15,559 nt of DNA from Candidatus Egerieousia excrementavium. Its GTDB lineage: Bacteria > Bacteroidota > Bacteroidia > Bacteroidales > UBA932. The notes under the pieces were generated by a model. It ran no database searches and was not told the origin of the DNA. It was given only the letters and a program-made list of their open reading frames with translations. The position numbers and the translations under genes were made by a program. The stretch's first letter is position 1, and each line of letters opens with the position of its first letter. Positions 14,255 through 15,559 of the stretch are shown one piece after another. The stretch covers positions 1-15,559 of the forward strand of contig JADINB010000123.1 of assembly GCA_017694275.1 (NCBI GenBank), written 5' to 3'.

Positions 14255-14779
14255 TTAGTATATTAGCAGGCCGGCTATCCCGGCTACTATGATTGTAAGG
14301 ATGGGGCTTGCCTTCAGCCATTGTCCTGCTACAAACGCAGCGACAAATATTATTATACTGTAAAGGTCAATGAAGTTCTCCTTTGTGACCAGTATCCCGG
14401 CTGCCGCAGCAATCATGCCTATTACGACAGGTCTCAGTATCTTCATTATGGAGTTGAACCCCTTGCCCTCCCTGAATTTTGCGAATATCCTGCAAATCGT
14501 GAGGATTATTATGAATGATGGCAGGGTGATGGCAATCGTGGCAACGGCGGAGCCGAAAATGTTGCCGGTTACGGTATAGCCCACATATGTTGCGCTGTTT
14601 ATGCCTATCGGGCCTGGAGTCATCTGGGAAATTGCGACAATATCGGTAAACTGGTGTGCCGTGAGCCATGCATGTTTTACAACGACTTCATTCTGTATGA
14701 GCGAGAGCATCGCATATCCTCCGCCGAATGTAAATATGCCTATTATGAAGAATGTGTAGAAAAGTTCAAGATATATCAT
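14255..14779 (-). CDS. chrA: Chromate transporter family protein, short form, second of pair
   Basis: A 174-residue membrane protein of the CHR (chromate ion transporter) family. The signature of one CHR domain is present: FTFGGGYAMLSLIQNEVV (about 16-33), then DIVAISQMTPGPIGINSATYVGY (46-68), then hydrophobic segments including LPSFIIILTI. It has about half the length of full two-domain ChrA. It begins at an ATG that overlaps the stop of the upstream CHR gene by 4 bases (ATGA), so the two are translationally coupled and presumably form a hetero-oligomer. Family members export chromate, but in gut-type anaerobes the natural substrate is unproven. The C-terminus is hydrophobic (GIAGLLIY) and ends beside the convergent HdeD-like gene. 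Confidence 0.88.
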   Translation of the reverse strand: MIYLELFYTFFIIGIFTFGGGYAMLSLIQNEVVVKHAWLTAHQFTDIVAISQMTPGPIGINSATYVGYTVTGNIFGSAVATIAITLPSFIIILTICRIFAKFREGKGFNSIMKILRPVVIGMIAAAAGILVTKENFIDLYSIIIFVAAFVAGQWLKASPILTIIVAGIAGLLIY

Positions 14780-15333
14780 TTGCCTGCTCCTCCTCTTCTT
14801 CTTATCATATATTCTGCCGCAATGTAGACTGTCCCAACGGTAAGAAGTATGTATATGGGTGAAACGTGCAGGAAAATTATGGCTGCCGCGGTTGCCGCCG
14901 CCAGTGCTCCGGTGTAGAGATTGAGTTTTGCACTGCGTGCCATGTTTACAACGGGGACAGCTATGAGAGCCACCACGGCCGGTCTTATGCCCTGGAAAAT
15001 CTTTATTACCGTTTCGTTATGGCTGTAACTGGTAAAAAACATCGCTATCAGCAATATTATGACAAATGAGGGCAGAATGCTTCCGAGCGTTGCCACAATG
15101 CTTCCTCTTACTCCTTTAAGCCTGTATCCTATGAATATGGATATGTTTACGGCCAGAATTCCCGGCGCAGATTGCGATATGGCTATAACATCCATGAAAT
15201 CCTTTTCGTCTATCCATCTCTTTTTTTCCACCACCTCTTTCTGGATGATGGGCATCATTGCATAACCTCCGCCGAGCGTGAAAGCGCCTATTTTTGCAAA
15301 GCAGGTGAATATTTCCGCGTAGATGTTTTTCAT
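14776..15333 (-). CDS. chrA: Chromate transporter family protein, short form, first of pair
   Basis: A 185-residue single-domain CHR protein: FTLGGGYAMMPIIQKEVV (18-35), then DVIAISQSAPGILAVNISIFIGY (48-70), then GSILPSFVIILLIAMFF and further hydrophobic segments, ending in a basic tail RRRGGAGK. It pairs with the following gene, with which it shares ATGA. Short-chain CHR genes usually occur as such tandem pairs whose products have opposite membrane topology; that is family knowledge, not seen here. The ATG at 15333 follows the promoter box at 15339-15346 by only 5 bases, so the mRNA may be almost leaderless. Confidence 0.88.
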   Translation of the reverse strand: MKNIYAEIFTCFAKIGAFTLGGGYAMMPIIQKEVVEKKRWIDEKDFMDVIAISQSAPGILAVNISIFIGYRLKGVRGSIVATLGSILPSFVIILLIAMFFTSYSHNETVIKIFQGIRPAVVALIAVPVVNMARSAKLNLYTGALAAATAAAIIFLHVSPIYILLTVGTVYIAAEYMIRRRGGAGK

Positions 15334-15338
15334 TGTGG

Positions 15339-15368
15339 CAAAAGTAGCAACTTTACCATTTATGACAA
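15339..15368 (-). promoter_or_regulatory. Promoter of the chr gene pair
   Basis: On the minus strand TTG (15368-15366), 19 bp, then TACTTTTG (15346-15339): good consensus and spacing. The start codon lies 5 bp beyond the box. Confidence 0.65.
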
Positions 15369-15383
15369 TTTTTTTAATTAAAA

Positions 15384-15415
15384 TTTGTCAAATAAAAAAA
15401 ATAAGCATACCTTTG
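15384..15415 (+). promoter_or_regulatory. Strong promoter of the putative rRNA operon
   Basis: TTTG (15384-15387), 20 bp, then TACCTTTG (15408-15415), a full match in both boxes. It fires rightward, away from the chr genes, into a region without a credible ORF. Confidence 0.7.
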
Positions 15416-15559
15416 CAACCCGCTTTGAAAAATGAAGATATTTCGGGGCGACAAAGTTCATTGATAAGATTAAGACAAACAGCAAGAGTATAAGGAAAGG
15501 TAATTTACCTTGTCAATACTTTGAACAATTCGGTCAGGTCAAGCTGAAAGAAATAAATT
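15416..15559 (+). other. Probable precursor-rRNA leader, truncated by window end
   Basis: No plausible protein is encoded after the strong promoter. The sequence GTTCATTGATAAGATTAAGAC (near 15456) resembles the boxA-like GTTCTTTGA region found ahead of 16S rRNA in Bacteroidota, and a short palindrome AAGGTAATTTACCTT lies at 15497-15511. 16S rRNA itself (AGAGTTTGATC) is not reached by 15559. This is pattern recall, not proof; a small RNA or an unrelated 5' leader are alternatives. Confidence 0.5.

Noticed and set aside
14241..14255. Small hairpin AGGCA/TGCCT across the stops of the HdeD-like gene and the convergent chr gene
   Set aside because: Only 5 bp and no T-run directly after it; too weak to call a terminator, though it parallels the strong metF/thrC hairpin.
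14255..15333. Single chrA gene broken by a frameshift
   Set aside because: Each half has its own start, a complete CHR signature and an ATGA junction, which is the normal arrangement of paired short-chain CHR genes.

Overview
The window looks like a chromosomal contig from a member of the Bacteroidales (phylum Bacteroidota). The evidence is the repeated TAnnTTTG promoter box, several with a TTG or TTTG box 19-20 bp upstream, the scarcity of Shine-Dalgarno sequences, and the protein types (NifJ, a carboxyltransferase/OadA-like subunit, fused ThrA, paired short chromate transporters). I cannot name the genus. Bases 14-47 are an Illumina Nextera adapter left in the assembly. The right end runs into what looks like the leader of a ribosomal RNA operon, so both ends are probably assembly breaks.

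Layout: 48-239 (minus) is the N-terminus of pyruvate:ferredoxin oxidoreductase, cut off by the adapter. 338-1213 (minus) is fabD. Its promoter lies back to back with that of a tRNA-Arg(CCG) at 1308-1379. From 1383 to 1704 there is no gene but a large perfect hairpin and three tandem copies of a roughly 120-bp unit made of small palindromes. 1799-3580 (minus) is a carboxyltransferase subunit (OadA/PycB type) whose terminal biotinyl-like domain lacks the biotin-acceptor lysine. It diverges from a tRNA-His(GTG) with two acceptor-stem mismatches, which has a clear terminator. metH (3940-7539) and metF (7553-8506) follow, probably as one transcription unit for methionine synthesis.

The complete thrA-thrB-thrC operon then runs on the minus strand (13289 down to 8508). 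Its last stop codon lies 1 base from the metF stop, and both genes end inside one shared 14-bp hairpin. MetH/MetF and ThrABC draw on the two branches of the aspartate family after homoserine.

The most notable feature is the long leader in front of thrA. A 28-codon ORF (13535-13449, minus) contains the run TITISTTIT followed by a short tail, and two hairpins overlap it, one followed by a T-run. This strongly resembles a threonine/isoleucine attenuator peptide like enterobacterial ThrL, but with a different geometry. The remainder holds an HdeD/DUF308-like six-helix membrane protein (13648-14250), a pair of overlapping short-chain chromate-transporter genes (15333-14255, minus), and a divergent promoter region firing toward the chr genes and toward the putative rRNA leader.
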